Origin: Sepioteuthis lessoniana
Taxonomy: Eukaryota; Mollusca; Cephalopoda; Myopsida; Loliginidae
NCBI GenBank assembly: GCA_963585895.1
Contig: OY757904.1
Span: 24,410,120-24,474,119, forward strand
DNA length: 64,000 nucleotides
Direction of reading: 5' to 3'
Numbering within the stretch: the first letter of the stretch is position 1; each line of letters opens with the position of its first letter. The notes under the pieces are model-generated. The model was given only the letters and a program-made list of their open reading frames with translations, searched no databases and was not told where the DNA came from. The position numbers and the translations under genes were made by a program. Shown piece after piece: positions 33,758 to 44,348 of the stretch.

Positions 33758-34795
33758 TTGGGTTTGGTTTGGTTTGTTTGGATTTATGGCATATCAACCT
33801 TTGTAGGTTACTTAACGCCAAATCCATTTTTATGTAAATAATCTGTTCTATTTAAAACAATTCAATTTAGCATAAGTACACAGTTTAATTGTCAAAAACA
33901 TTTCCATTTCAAAATATTCAAGCAGTTATATGTAACAATTCGGTTAAGTGTAAATACAATTTTAAGGTCGAAAAACAGTGCTATTTCAAATAATTCAGTT
34001 AAGCATAAGCACGCAGTTTAAATGTAAGTATGGTTAAATTGTCAAAAACGTTTCTATTTCAAGCTATTCAGTTTACTCAAACAATTCAGTTTAGCACAGG
34101 TATGCTATTAGTTCTATCTAACCCATAGACAGGGCCCTATCAGGTGCTACCACGCCGGGCCAGAGTGGCCCCCGGAACAATGGCAATGAAGGGGTACTCC
34201 GCATTCCCCAAAGCTCCAGCACTGCTGGAACCTCACCATCATATTGTTTAGTGTCATATCCAGGAAACTCGTTAGTGGGGGGAGGGTCTTACCCATCTGC
34301 AGAGGTGCAGTCAGTGTATTGTACCGCCCCAGCAGACTGGGCAATACACAGAGTTAAATATTAAACAGTTTTTTTTTCAGATAATTCAGTTCAGCATAAG
34401 TATACAGTTTAGACTTCAAAACATTTCTATTTTGAGCAATTCAGTTCAGCACTAGTAAGCAGTTCCAATGTCAAAACAGTTCTATTTTAAACAATTCAGT
34501 TTAGCAATAATACGCAGTTTAAATGCAAAAATCAGTATAGTGAAAGAAGCTCGGTTTAGTTCTACTTAACCCATAGATAGGACACTTATCGGGTGCTACC
34601 ATTCCGGGCCAGAGTAGACCTGGCAGCGATGGCAATGAATGGGTACTCCGCATTCCCCAAAGCTCCAGCATTGCTGGAAACTCATCATCAGATTGTTTAG
34701 TGTCATATCCAGGACACTCAGCAGGCGTGGGGTCTTACCCCTCTGCAGAGAAGCAGTCATGTATTCTACAGCCCCAGCCGACTGGGCAACCATAT
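33758..34795 (-). mobile_element. Family D element with two heads, nested in LINE F
   Basis: attcgg at 33752-33757 and 34796-34801 are the likely short target duplication. From the tail (gtttggatttatggcatatc, 33775 on) come a body of about four units and a complete head (34130-34345). A second body of 56-bp units follows (34350-34560), then a second head (34575-34790). In minus orientation it is head-body-head-body-tail. This is either tandem growth within one element or a second D landing in the first. Confidence 0.85.
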
Positions 34796-34845
34796 ATTCG
34801 GCGGGTTCTCTTTCTTTTTTTGACAATCTCTAGGTCTGATCGTCT

Positions 34846-35614
34846 GGCAGTGATTCATTATATTTGTATCTCAAAATCCCAGAAAATTTTGTTTGTCTCA
34901 TTTTCTTGTATATATTCTTGGTTAGGCATATACTATTTTTTCCTATGGTCAAGTTTATATTTCTTGTATAAATCCAAGTGGATCACCTTCGCCACCCCGT
35001 TTCTAGACTTATACTTTCTTTAAGCTAATTTACAGTACTTGCTTTATCATTTAATTGATCGTTTCGTCTCTGTTACCACATAATCAAAAGCTGTTACTTT
35101 GTCGCGTCCTGTCTATTTTTGCTTTGCCATAGTCCTTAGGGCACTGTTTTATGCTGTTATTAAAATAGAGTCATGTTCTCTAAAAAGGCTTCCCTTTCTT
35201 AGCCATGTTCATGTTTTTTCGTGTAATATATCGGCAGAGATTAATTATGTTTGTATCTCAAAATCCTAGAAAATTTTGTTTGTCTCATTTTCTTGTATAT
35301 ATTCTGGGTTAGGCATTTACTATTTTTCCTATGGTCAAGTTTATACTTCTTGTATAAATCCAAGTGGATCACCTTCGCCACCCCGTTTGTAGACTTACAC
35401 TTTCTTTAAGCTAATTTACAGTACTTGCTTATCATTTAATTGATCGTTTCGTCTCTGTTACCACATAATCAAAAGCTGTTACTTTGTCGCGTGTTGTCTA
35501 TTTTTGCTTTGCCATAGTCCTTAGGGCACTGTTTTATGCTGTTATTAAAATAGAGTCATGTTCTCTAAAAAGGCTTCCCTTTCTTAGCCATGTTCATGTT
35601 TTTTCGTGTAATAT
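34846..35614. repeat. 387-bp tandem duplication inside LINE F
   Basis: 34846-35232 and 35233-35614 both start ggcag and end with cgtgtaatat, and they agree at nearly every base with a few substitutions and short indels. Because neighbouring LINE copies are far more diverged, this is a local duplication after insertion. Confidence 0.9.
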
Positions 35615-36029
35615 TTCGTTAGTTTGTTGCTTGAAAGGTCCATACATTTTTTCCTTCCCATTCTTGGTTGTTGTTTAATTTTATTCAGTTGATGCCTGTG
35701 TTGTATCGATGTATTGAAGCTCTCTTGAATGCTGGCGAGTCCTCTTCCGCTTTCTTTTCTTGATACATTCAATCTGTCTCCATCATCTCCGGGATATAAG
35801 GCTTTTTGCGTCGTCATTAGTTTTCTCATTCTTTGGTTCATTTGTTGAATGTCTTTTCTCGTCCACTATAAGAAAGTTTCCGAGGGGTAGAGTCCAGGGA
35901 TTTATCGCTTTGATGAGCTTTCTGTTTTGCAGGTTTTTCGAGTCATTTTCTCATTCTATTGTGTATTCTTTTTTTTTTTCTTTCACCTCCACACATTACT
36001 AATATTAGCGTAACTCTTTTCAGAGTATT

Positions 36030-36760
36030 TCACAAGAGTGTTTGCTGATTGTTTTCCACTGGAGTTTTAGTGACACTAAGTCTACTCAAGTTTCCCAGAT
36101 TCTTCTCAGTATTCTGTCTGGTCTTAATAATGCTGTTGCGTGAATGGTCTTTATAGGTTCTCTTATTTCCAAGTCTTCTGCGCCTTTACCAAATCTTTTG
36201 AGGATTGTTCCTAGATAACCAATTATAATTGGTAACACCATCACCTGCATGTTTCCTAGATGTTTAGTTCTCTAGCAAGGTCTCTGTATTTTTCTCTCTT
36301 TTCACTTTCTTCTATTTTTACTCTGTGATCTGGCGGGACGGCCAAATCCACGATTCGGCAGGTTTTCTTTTTTTGTTGACTATTAGAAAGACTGTTCGTC
36401 TGGTCGAGATTAGGTGATCCATTTGTATCTCAAAATCCCAGAGAATATTGTGCGTCTCATTCTCCCGGGCGGGTTCTGAGTTGTGCCTATGCCACTTGAT
36501 CGTACAGTAGAATTTTAATTTCTTGCACCATCCAATTGGATCGTCTTCCCTACCTAATCACTTTAAGTCTTACACTCTTTTGCGATAATTTGCTGCATTC
36601 GCTTTTTATGTGATTGATCGTTTTATTTCTATCACAACATAACCTACATTTGCTATTTTGTTGCGTCACATCTAATTTTGCTTTAACATGGGTGGTTATA
36701 ATGGCGCTGTTTTCTGCTGTTATAAGCCGAAAAAATTATCTGAAATTGTGTGATGCAAAC
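36030..36760 (-). pseudogene. LINE F, 5'-truncated copy 4 (minus)
   Basis: Same 3' segment again (tagtgtcactaaaactccag at about 36057-36080), running through the MVLPIIIGYLG-type region, PADHRV, the LISTRR segment, WEIQMDH and the decayed zinc-knuckle region to about 36725. The third or fourth copy in head-to-tail order. Confidence 0.8.
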
Positions 36761-36784
36761 GGATTTCTTAATTCTGGTTGAAGA

Positions 36785-37490
36785 GCAGGTCTATTATGGA
36801 TTAACCAGAATAAAAGAACATTCCATCTAGTTGATATTGCTTTTCCTCCGGATCACCGTCTGAAAATTTAAAAAAAAAAATAAAAAGAATAACAAAAACT
36901 AAGGCTTTTGCCATAGAACTTACATTACTGGAAAATGAGGGTTACAGTGATACTAATTATGAATTGTGAGCTTGTAACGGCCACCAAAGCATTGAAAGAA
37001 CGACTGGAGAATTTGTAAACGGAGAAAGAATCGAAACAACCAAGACCACATGTTGTATATTGACTATTGACTGAGCCGTCAATCATAGACGCACCTGTGT
37101 AAATAGGCAGCAGCAGTCACGGAATTTGCGGATGTTATGAAATGATATATGCAGATGCCTGTGGCTTTTGAAGCAGCTGGTGTCAGTGAGGTACTGGGTC
37201 AGAGCCAGCTTTTAGTTACAGAGAACACACCGTTGGGGGCATTGTTTAAGAGGGCATATGCTTGGGTATCTCCGGTCGAGAAGCAGAAGGAGTGCTAAGT
37301 GGGGCCTTGTAAAACAACATAGCAATCTATGGTCACGAGGAAAAGAAGTTATGGGTCAATCTGTCTTGTCTTTCTCCGTTTGACTCACATACCTACGAAG
37401 CTTCAACCGCTTTCGAGAATAAAGAGAGATATATTTTTATAAAGAAGTTTTATCCTTTAACCGTTGATAAGATCAGCCTGAATACGGAGA
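36785..37490 (+). pseudogene. LINE F, 3' fragment on the plus strand, split by an LTR
   Basis: 36785-37050 reads INQNKRTFHLVDIAFPPDHR, then KMRVTVILIM and ATKALKERLENL, then ERIETTKTT. After the LTR-like block the frame resumes near 37470 with LIRSA and IRR, where the family expects LLRSARILRR. Strand is opposite to the block on its left, with the 5'-truncated ends facing each other. Confidence 0.7.
37051..37465 (+). mobile_element. Family E LTR, copy 3, diverged, nested in LINE F
   Basis: Starts TGTTGTATATTGAC exactly as copy 2, has AATAAA at 37418-37423 and then ttttataaagaagtttt, parallel to the ends of copies 1 and 2. The middle is not obviously alignable by eye. It sits between two halves of one LINE F segment; the right edge is uncertain. 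Confidence 0.6.
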
Positions 37491-38147
37491 TGAATTTCAA
37501 TTTTGTCCTTGCTTAACTATTCGGAAGAAAATTTGTGTTTAGTTTTGTAACTTGCTTTGTTTTTCGGAGTTTGTAATTTTTCCTTTAATGCTATTAAGTT
37601 AGCAGAAAGAAGAGGGAGAAGTAGGATGTTATCAAGGTATATATCAAATATAAAAAATAGGGAAAATTTTTAAAAATTGTCGTGTGACCAAAACAAAATA
37701 ACAATTAAAGTTGTCTAGCTTAGAAAACAGAAGGTTTTTAGAGCAGCAGATGAGAAGCAAAAAAAAATAAATAAATAAAATAAAATAGAAAAAAAAAACG
37801 AAATTGTATTGTCCCGCAAAACTTGACGAAAGTGTATGTTAAAACTTTTAAGTTTGTCCTAGCTTAACTATTTCGAAGAAATTCGTATATAATTTTGTTA
37901 ATTGCTTTTTCTCCTCGTCTCTAAGTTTTGGCACTCTACATACCAAAACGCAGATACAGTTAATTTAATGTTTAACATGATCCTGTAAAATCCAATAATC
38001 GCTTTTAAATGATACGGACCGGCTAAATATTACTAGACGCAACAACTAATTGTTCTTGGATCGAAAGAAGAGATGAAATAAATAATGATTAGTTGGATTT
38101 TAACAAGGTTAAAACTTAACAACTCCTAAAGAGAGTAGAAGTAAGAA
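37491..38147. repeat. Unassigned DNA with a 57-nt direct repeat
   Basis: About 37501-37560 (gtccttgcttaactattcgg) recurs at about 37852-37910 (gtcctagcttaactatttcg), spacing about 350. It may be part of an undefined repeat or LTR. An A-rich run lies at 37760-37800. Confidence 0.5.
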
Positions 38148-38158
38148 AGAAAAATCAC

Positions 38159-38727
38159 GGTTTGGTTTGTTTGGTTTTATGGCATATCAACCTTTGTAGG
38201 TTATTTAAAGCCAAATCCATTTTTATGTAAATAATCTTTTCTCTTGAAAACAGTTCAGTTTAGCATAGGTACACAGTTTAATTGTCAAAAACATTTACAT
38301 TTAAAAATATTCAAGCAGTTACTTGTAATAATTCAGTTAAGTGTAAATACAGTTTTAATGTCGAAAAACAGTTCTATTAGAAAAAATTCGGTTAAGCATA
38401 AGCACGCAGTTTAAGTGTAAGTACGGTTTAATTGTCAAAAACCTTTCTATTTCAAGCTATTCAGTTTACTCAATTCATTTTAGCATAAGTATACTGTTAG
38501 TTCTATTTAACCCATAGATAGGGCCCTATCAGGTGCTACCACTCCAGGCCAGAGTGGACCTGGGAGCAATGGCAATGAAGGGGTACTCTGCATTCCCCCA
38601 AGCTCCAGCACTGCTGGAATCTCACCATCAGATTTTTTAGTGTCATATCCAGGACACTCGTTAGGGGGGTTCTTACCCCTCTGCAGAGGTGCAGTCAGTG
38701 TATTCTACAGCCCCAGCTGTCTGGGTA
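38159..38727 (-). mobile_element. Family D retroposon, complete, 11-nt target duplication (reference copy)
   Basis: agaaaaatcac at 38148-38158 and 38728-38738 define its ends. Minus strand: head of about 220 bp (agctggggctgtagaataca; ctctgcagaggggtaagaac; ctggatatgacactaaa; ggtagcacctgatagggccc; ctatgggttaaatagaacta). Then about four body units of 50-75 bp, each with aactg and tttttgacaattaaac-like phrases. Then a tail identical in type to SINE A (atggatttggctttaaataa, cctacaaaggttgatatgcc, ataaaaccaaac). No tRNA-like boxes in the head. No ORF. It needs another element's enzymes to move. Confidence 0.9.
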
Positions 38728-39189
38728 AGAAAAATCACAGAAAACATATTACTAGAAGCCTTGGAATACAGAATGGTGTATGTGAACTAAGTCGGCTGAA
38801 TCTAAGGGTCAGTAAAGTGTGAGCCTCATCAGATGCGGTCGAAAGAATTTTACAGTTTGATGGCCAGGCTCACTTAGTTCAGTCTGGGAAATACTACTAC
38901 CCATCGATAAGTGTGGCATCAATTGATGCAGTAAAACAGCGAAAATCTAATTTTTCTTTTTTTCGTGACCCACTTATGAGTTAAAACTTATTTAGCTATA
39001 TCTGTGAGAGGTGTGTAGATTTTAAACAACTCCTGGGTCTGGTATAGTTACAATATACTAACCATGTTAAAGATGACAAATCGAAACAGAACACAACGTT
39101 GGATCCAGTTAGCATATTTCTGTATGATGATCGGCATGTGTTTTGCTAACATCGTTGTGGGAATGTAAGTTGTTCGTTTTTCAGGTGCA
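38728..39189. other. Unassigned
   Basis: Continues from the left side of the D insertion. 38860-38960 has no repeat match in the window. It may be an upstream part of LINE F, but I cannot show it. Confidence 0.35.
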
Positions 39190-40610
39190 AGAACGACGAA
39201 CTAAGTAGCCACATCAACCAGAGACACCACAAGGAAAAATGGAAGATAACAAACGTGCACTTCACTGCAACAAAATGAGGGAATAGGAAAAAAATGATAG
39301 AAATCTGGGAAGAATGTGCTAAACTTCAGACGACTAGCTAAATACTCTCTGACCAAGTTCGGACGATCTTAAGGAAAGGCTAGTTTTCTAACCTTGAAAT
39401 ATTAGAAACACACCAGAAAATAAATAAGGAATCAAGGCAACCCGACCTTAATAAAATAATTGACACCCGAAAAACAAGAATAATCTAAACGAAATGAAAC
39501 CTAAAACAAATGACAATCGACACAACACATACCTAAACCACACTAAACACACACTAAACACAAGAAGAAGAAATGAATAGAGACAGTTTAAAGTGAATTA
39601 TGTATGAAAAGAAAATTAGGTTACCAAAACTGTAAAACTGGAAACCAAAACTGTAAAACTGTCAAGGCAGAAACTGTAAGAAATACATGAATTATTAAAT
39701 CATATCCCAACGAAAAACATCACAGAATTAAACAAACTAATCTATGCTGAGCAAAAATAGTCTTTGATAAAAACCGGCGTTCCTTTAAAGAACCTAAACG
39801 GAAACTCAAAACATGGGTGGGAAATTCGACTGGAAACAAAGATAGGAAATCTATGACAACAAGCAAAAAAGATAATACGAAGGGAGAATGCTAGAACATG
39901 TTGGGATGAAAAGGGAGAAGCAACACAATAAAAAAAAAAGATACGGGTCGAGGACAAAAATCAGAATCTATTGGCAAAAATGGAGGCTAAAAAGATTTCG
40001 ACACAAAATAAAACTATAAAGACAAAACAAGACGTTCCAAACAACAAAAACTTATCTACTGACAAGTAGGGGGTGAATGTACTAACATATACAAACAACC
40101 GAATTACGAAGAAACAAAACAATTATGGACTAAAATATGGGAATGCTGAGAACGGAACAGAAAAAGACAAATGTAAACTCAACATGGTAAAAGACTTAGA
40201 AGATCTCAAAGAAGGACCTGGGGGTGTCCTCGTGGTGTAATTGTTAAAGTGATGGCCTGCAGAATCGTAGTAAGCGAGTTCGAAATCCAGTCGTTCTGTT
40301 TCGTTACAAATACACTCAGGAAAGGTATGGACGCCTTTATCCCTCTGCTAAGTGTTAAATAGTTCCATTACTGTTCTTCTAGAATAATGGATTTGGCTTT
40401 AAATAACCAACTAAAGGTTGATATGCCATTAAAAATAAAGAAAGAAACCTATCAAATAAGGACCAAAGAAGAAAATACACCTTGATTGAATCAGGGTACC
40501 ATTGAAAAAAATATTGAATTAGAAAACCCCAGAATATGATGGCATATATGGATAGATGTTTAAAAAGATTACTTCCATCCACGACAAACTGGTGTGAAAT
40601 AATTACTAGG
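39190..40610 (+). pseudogene. LINE F, upstream ORF2 region (before and into RT)
   Basis: Plus-strand frames give SSHINQRHHKEKWKITNVHF near 39200, KKMIEIWEECAKLQTT, and then, in the usual order, RTKIRIYWQKWRLKRFRHKI-type sequence. NKTFQTTK (40030), ELRRNK and KRQM..TMVKDLEDLKEGP at 40170-40217 follow. After the SINE come IRKPQNMMAYMDRCLKRLLP and STTNWCEIIT. The last part is the start of the RT fingers (family: WKTPGxDGIxGYWFKK..HDKLA). Many stops and shifts. It likely forms one old element with 41490-43835. Confidence 0.65.
40218..40447 (+). mobile_element. SINE A, nested in LINE F
   Basis: Head ggtgtcctcgtggtgtaatt, box B gcgagttcgaaatccagtcg, core (caggaaaggtatggacgcct; gtgttaaatagttcc), and a tail matching the D reference almost base for base (aatggatttggctttaaata, aaggttgatatgccattaaa). 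Confidence 0.9.
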
Positions 40611-41488
40611 GGGTTAATTTTATTAATTATAACATTTTTTTTAGTTTAGTCAAGTTGCAAATTGTCCAGATGTCTTTTAGTTAGCTAAAAGATTTGAGTG
40701 AAAATGTAAGTCAAATTGGAACAGTGAAGCACTTGCACCAGCTTACGTGTTTGAGGACACCTGTCATCACATGACAGGAAGGCTAAATGTAAATAAAATA
40801 GATTTATGTGTTGTCATAAGTTTGATTGAGATAAAATGAAGACATAGTAAAAGTTGGCGATACAAGAGATAATCATGATTAGATGATGAAATAACTTAGT
40901 GAGATGACATCAGACTAATTATGTACTGAATTTTACAATAGAAAAATATTAACGAATTTTGAAAAGTTGGGGTAGTAGTCAGTGATAAGTGGACAGTTGA
41001 GTTGAGATTCACAAGACCCTTCGGGAGTAGCGAGAATGGGTAAGTGACTCTCTGTGGCAGCTTGAATGTCTCTGTTCATAGACCCTTACACGTTCTCTTT
41101 CTCTTGTGCTTTGATGACTGGTTGGAAAACTATTTGGAAAACTTTATGCAGTCTAAACAGTGAAGGCTTTCGTATTTGGATAATAAAGTGACATTTTCTC
41201 TCTATAAATATATTGAATATATCATTGTTACGCCAATACGTTTTAATAAATAATTGTTTATTGTTAACGGAGAGTTTTTCCTGTCTTTGAGTTGCTGACA
41301 CCCAGGCAACTTACTCCATCGAACCAACCCGACCGTTCTGGATGAATTGTGTCATTCAACATCTGTGGATCTTTCAAACATAGCGCAGTGGTAGCTGAAA
41401 AACCACCTACCAGGAAATGCATGTGGTAGTCACGTAACTAAGGCCACATTGTATCACCTTTAGTGCCGTTATTTACCACAGTATTATT
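40611..41488. other. About 880-bp insert between LINE F halves, possible LTR
   Basis: LINE F coding sequence stops near 40606 and restarts near 41496; actgg..tgaa..aatt appears on both sides and may be a degraded target duplication. Inside are an AATAAA at 41182-41187, pyrimidine-rich DNA at 41090-41105 and no ORF with a known domain. It could be a solo LTR of another family; not proven. Confidence 0.35.
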
Positions 41489-41489
41489 A

Positions 41490-43835
41490 CACTGGCTATG
41501 AATGAATTGATGCCGACAAGAAACAGCCGTCCGTACGCAATGGAGGAAAAAAGGAAGGACCACCGTGATCAAAAAAGACCCACCCACGAAAACTACAGAC
41601 TCAAAACGGGCCCACCGATGATCTAGAATATGCTAACGGCACAGATGACCGAGGAGTAATTTGATCTGCTAATAAGCATCAGACTGTGTTACGAAGAACA
41701 GAAAAGATGCCGATTGGACCAGAAGTAGAGGAGATATAATATACAGTGATAAACACATACTCAAGGAAACTGAAAAGCCTAACTATTACGTGGATTGTCT
41801 AAGCATAATATATGAACACGGCGACACGAGTTCAAATCCTGGACGAGACTGATTGCATTTCACATAGCACTAATACCCTTGGGAAAGGTATGAATCCAAT
41901 AATTCTCCCTCCAGCTATGGGTAAATAGTAGGATAGACTAGGTTCTTCAGGTTTGGTTAGGCAACTAGTCTAGGAGAAGGAAAACTCTGAATTAAAACCT
42001 GTTAAACTCCGCTTAAAAATTGACCATGTGTCATATTCTGCCATAGCTGAGGGTTTGGGTAAATAGGATAATATATGGACCCACTATGCTGGAAAATAAT
42101 CTGTCTCAAAATGCACAAGATATCCAGCTAAGTCATAAGGTTAATCGAAACTAGCATTAAAAAACACGAGATTCGAACTGACAGCTAGAATAAAACGCTC
42201 AACTGAGTTGAAAATCCAGAGATGAATCTTCTAGGGATATGTGCTATCACCATAACTATTTGTAATATCAAAGATGCCACTATATCACTTACTTAGGAAA
42301 TGCATAGGTGTATACAAATTTCAATTCTAAAGAAAAATCAACCACCCATTTTAAATGGCCAACATCAAACTGTTTGCCAAAAATGAGAAAGTACTGGTAT
42401 ACTAATACAGGCAGTTAGAATATACAGTCATGATATAGGGATGGAATTTGCAATAAAAAAATGTGCCATGCTAGTAATGAAAAGCGCAAAACAACGTAGT
42501 ACGGGATGAATAGAACTAATAAATCAATGCAAAATCAAAACGTTCGTTGAAAAGGAAATCTACAAATACTTGTATACATTAGAAGCGGACACCATTAAAC
42601 ATGCGGAGATGAAGGTAAAAAAATAAAAGAAGAATATCTCAGGAGAACGAGAAAATTAATCAAAACATAACTACATAGCATAAATCTCATCAAAGGGATA
42701 AATAACTAGGCTGTCATCCTAGTAATATACTCAGGACTTTTCTTAAAACGGACGAAGGAAGAACGTCAACAAACGAACGAATAATCAAGAAAACCCATGA
42801 CGATGCAAAAGGCCTTACATCCCAGAGATGACATAAACAGTCAGTATGGGTCAAGAAAAGAAGGAGGAAGAGATTTTGCCAGCATTTAAGATAGCCACGA
42901 TGGATCGATAAGACGATTAGTAGATAACATAAAAAAAGAACGGGGGAAGACTGATATCAGCGACCAGAAACAACATAGACATGAAAAAGAAAAAAAACAC
43001 AAAAGAAAAAAATGGATGAAAAACAACTGTATGGGGCCTTTCGTGGGACAAAAATGCAAAATCTTTCATGAAAAAACTTGGACAGTGAAAGGGAAAGAAA
43101 AAAGGAAATTAAAGAAAAACAGAATCTCTTTTGATAGCAGTACAAAACAATGCCATAAGGATTAACTATGTCAAAGCAAGAATAGACAAGTAACGATAAA
43201 ATAGTTGATGTAGACTATTTAGTGATAAAGACAAAACAATCAATCACATAATAGTCGAATGCAGTAAATAAGCACAGAGAGAGTATAAAACTGGAAACGA
43301 CTGGATGGGAAAGGGGATCCACTCGGAATTGTGCAAAGCATTTAAATTTAACCATACGAAAAATGTTGTATGGACAACCCAGAATACATCTTAGAAAATG
43401 AGATACATAGATTTTAGTGAGATTATTAGAGACAAACGGGTGATCTAATCTCGGCCTGACGATCCGATTTAGTGATAGTCAACAAAAAAGAGAACTAGCC
43501 AAATAAATAATTTGTCTTTCCGGCTGACTACAGGATAAAACTAAAGGAAAGCGAAAAGAGAAATAAACACTTGGACCTTGCAAGAGAACAGAAAAAACTA
43601 TGGAGCATGAAAGTGACAGTGATACCAATTTTAATTGGGGCACTCGGCAAAATTTCTAAACGATCAGTACAGGGACTGGAGGACTTAGAAATAAGTTGAC
43701 GAGTGGAGACCATCCAGACGATTGAATTTCTGAGGTTGGCCAGAACACAAAGAAGAATCCTGGTGACTTGAAGAGACTTGTTATCACTCAAACTCCACAA
43801 GGAAATCAACAGCTAACTCTGGTTTTAAGAGCTCT
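41490..43835 (+). pseudogene. LINE F, RT to 3' end, decayed
   Basis: Ordered fragments: THENYRLKTG, MLTAQM, LCYEEQKRC, YSDKHILKETE, then after a SINE LCWKIICLKMHKIS and the RT box region at 42355-42390. That region reads MANIKLFAKNEK where the family has M-D-D-I-K-L-F-A-K-N, so both catalytic Asp are lost. It continues NAVIHEAE-like sequence, KTHDDAKGLTSQR, SRKEGGRDFASI, ISFDSSTKQCHKD-type sequence, KLKESEKRNKHLDLAREQK, KLWSMKVTVIPILIGALGKI and RSVQGLEDLEIS, and ends at about 43835. Confidence 0.8.
41815..42067 (+). mobile_element. SINE B, head-truncated, 10-nt target duplication, in LINE F
   Basis: ataatatatg at 41805-41814 and 42068-42077 fix the ends. The copy starts at aacacggcgacacgagttca, in the middle of the tRNA-like head, so box A is missing but box B, core, body and tail are intact. 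It is an example of 5' truncation of a SINE with a clean target duplication. No functional internal promoter can remain. Confidence 0.92.
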
Positions 43836-43849
43836 GCAACCAGAAAAAA

Positions 43850-44190
43850 TTGTAATGCGTAGGACATAAAAATAGATCACCCATTCCCGGCTAGAAGACC
43901 AGTTTTTGTATTAATAAACAAAAAAAAAAAAAAAGAGAAAATAAAGTTTGCCTGCACAGCGAGTCACAGACTAAAAAGATTGAGAAATATTGTGGATCTT
44001 GCGAGAAAGCTAAAAAAAAAATGGTGTCCGTGAAGATGACAATTGTTGTAGATGGCATCGCAGTGGTTCATAAATACCTGGAAAAGAAACCCAGGAGAGC
44101 TGAAAATCGGAGCTAAAATCAAAACCATCTATACCATCGTAATGTAAAAATAAGAAGACTTAGAAGACTTCTGTAGACTAAAGATGGTTA
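43850..44190 (+). pseudogene. LINE F, further 3' fragment
   Basis: KIDHPFPARRPVFVLINKKK (43868-43930), then a frameshifted decayed region with CGSCEKAKKK and SVKMTIVVDGIAV, then RAENRS and an end near 44190. It stands in tandem with the previous copy on the same strand. Confidence 0.7.
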
Positions 44191-44348
44191 GGAGGCACTC
44201 TAACCTGAGTGAAAAACCACCAGTTAAAATTCATGTGAAAACTAAGAAAGAGTAATACGATAATATATACAAAAATGAAAATAATTTACAACCTGTTATT
44301 ATGTTACGTTGAAGATATATTGAAAACGGCTATTCCAACTCAACCACC

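Larger units (their letters stand above)
33400..35990 (-). pseudogene. LINE F, copy 3 (minus), split by a D element
   Basis: The 3' end starts at about 33400 (AT-rich trinucleotide tail, then gttgtcactcagactccagt) and runs to 33757. A D element interrupts at 33758-34795. LINE sequence resumes at 34796 with the same coding position, contains a 387-bp tandem duplication, and reaches MNQRMRKLMTTQKALYPGDD, GDRLNVSRKESGRGLASIQE and KKCMDLSSNKLTKYYTKKHE near 35584-35841. Upstream of that LIKAINPWTLPLG is visible at about 35880-35930. This is the longest minus-strand copy; the RT palm is absent. Confidence 0.8.

Noticed and set aside
34596..34826. ORFs over D heads (also 34147-34344, 34639-34833, 38640-38822, 59192-59422)
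   Set aside because: Similar peptides recur because the repeat recurs; frames are not kept between copies and there is no domain.
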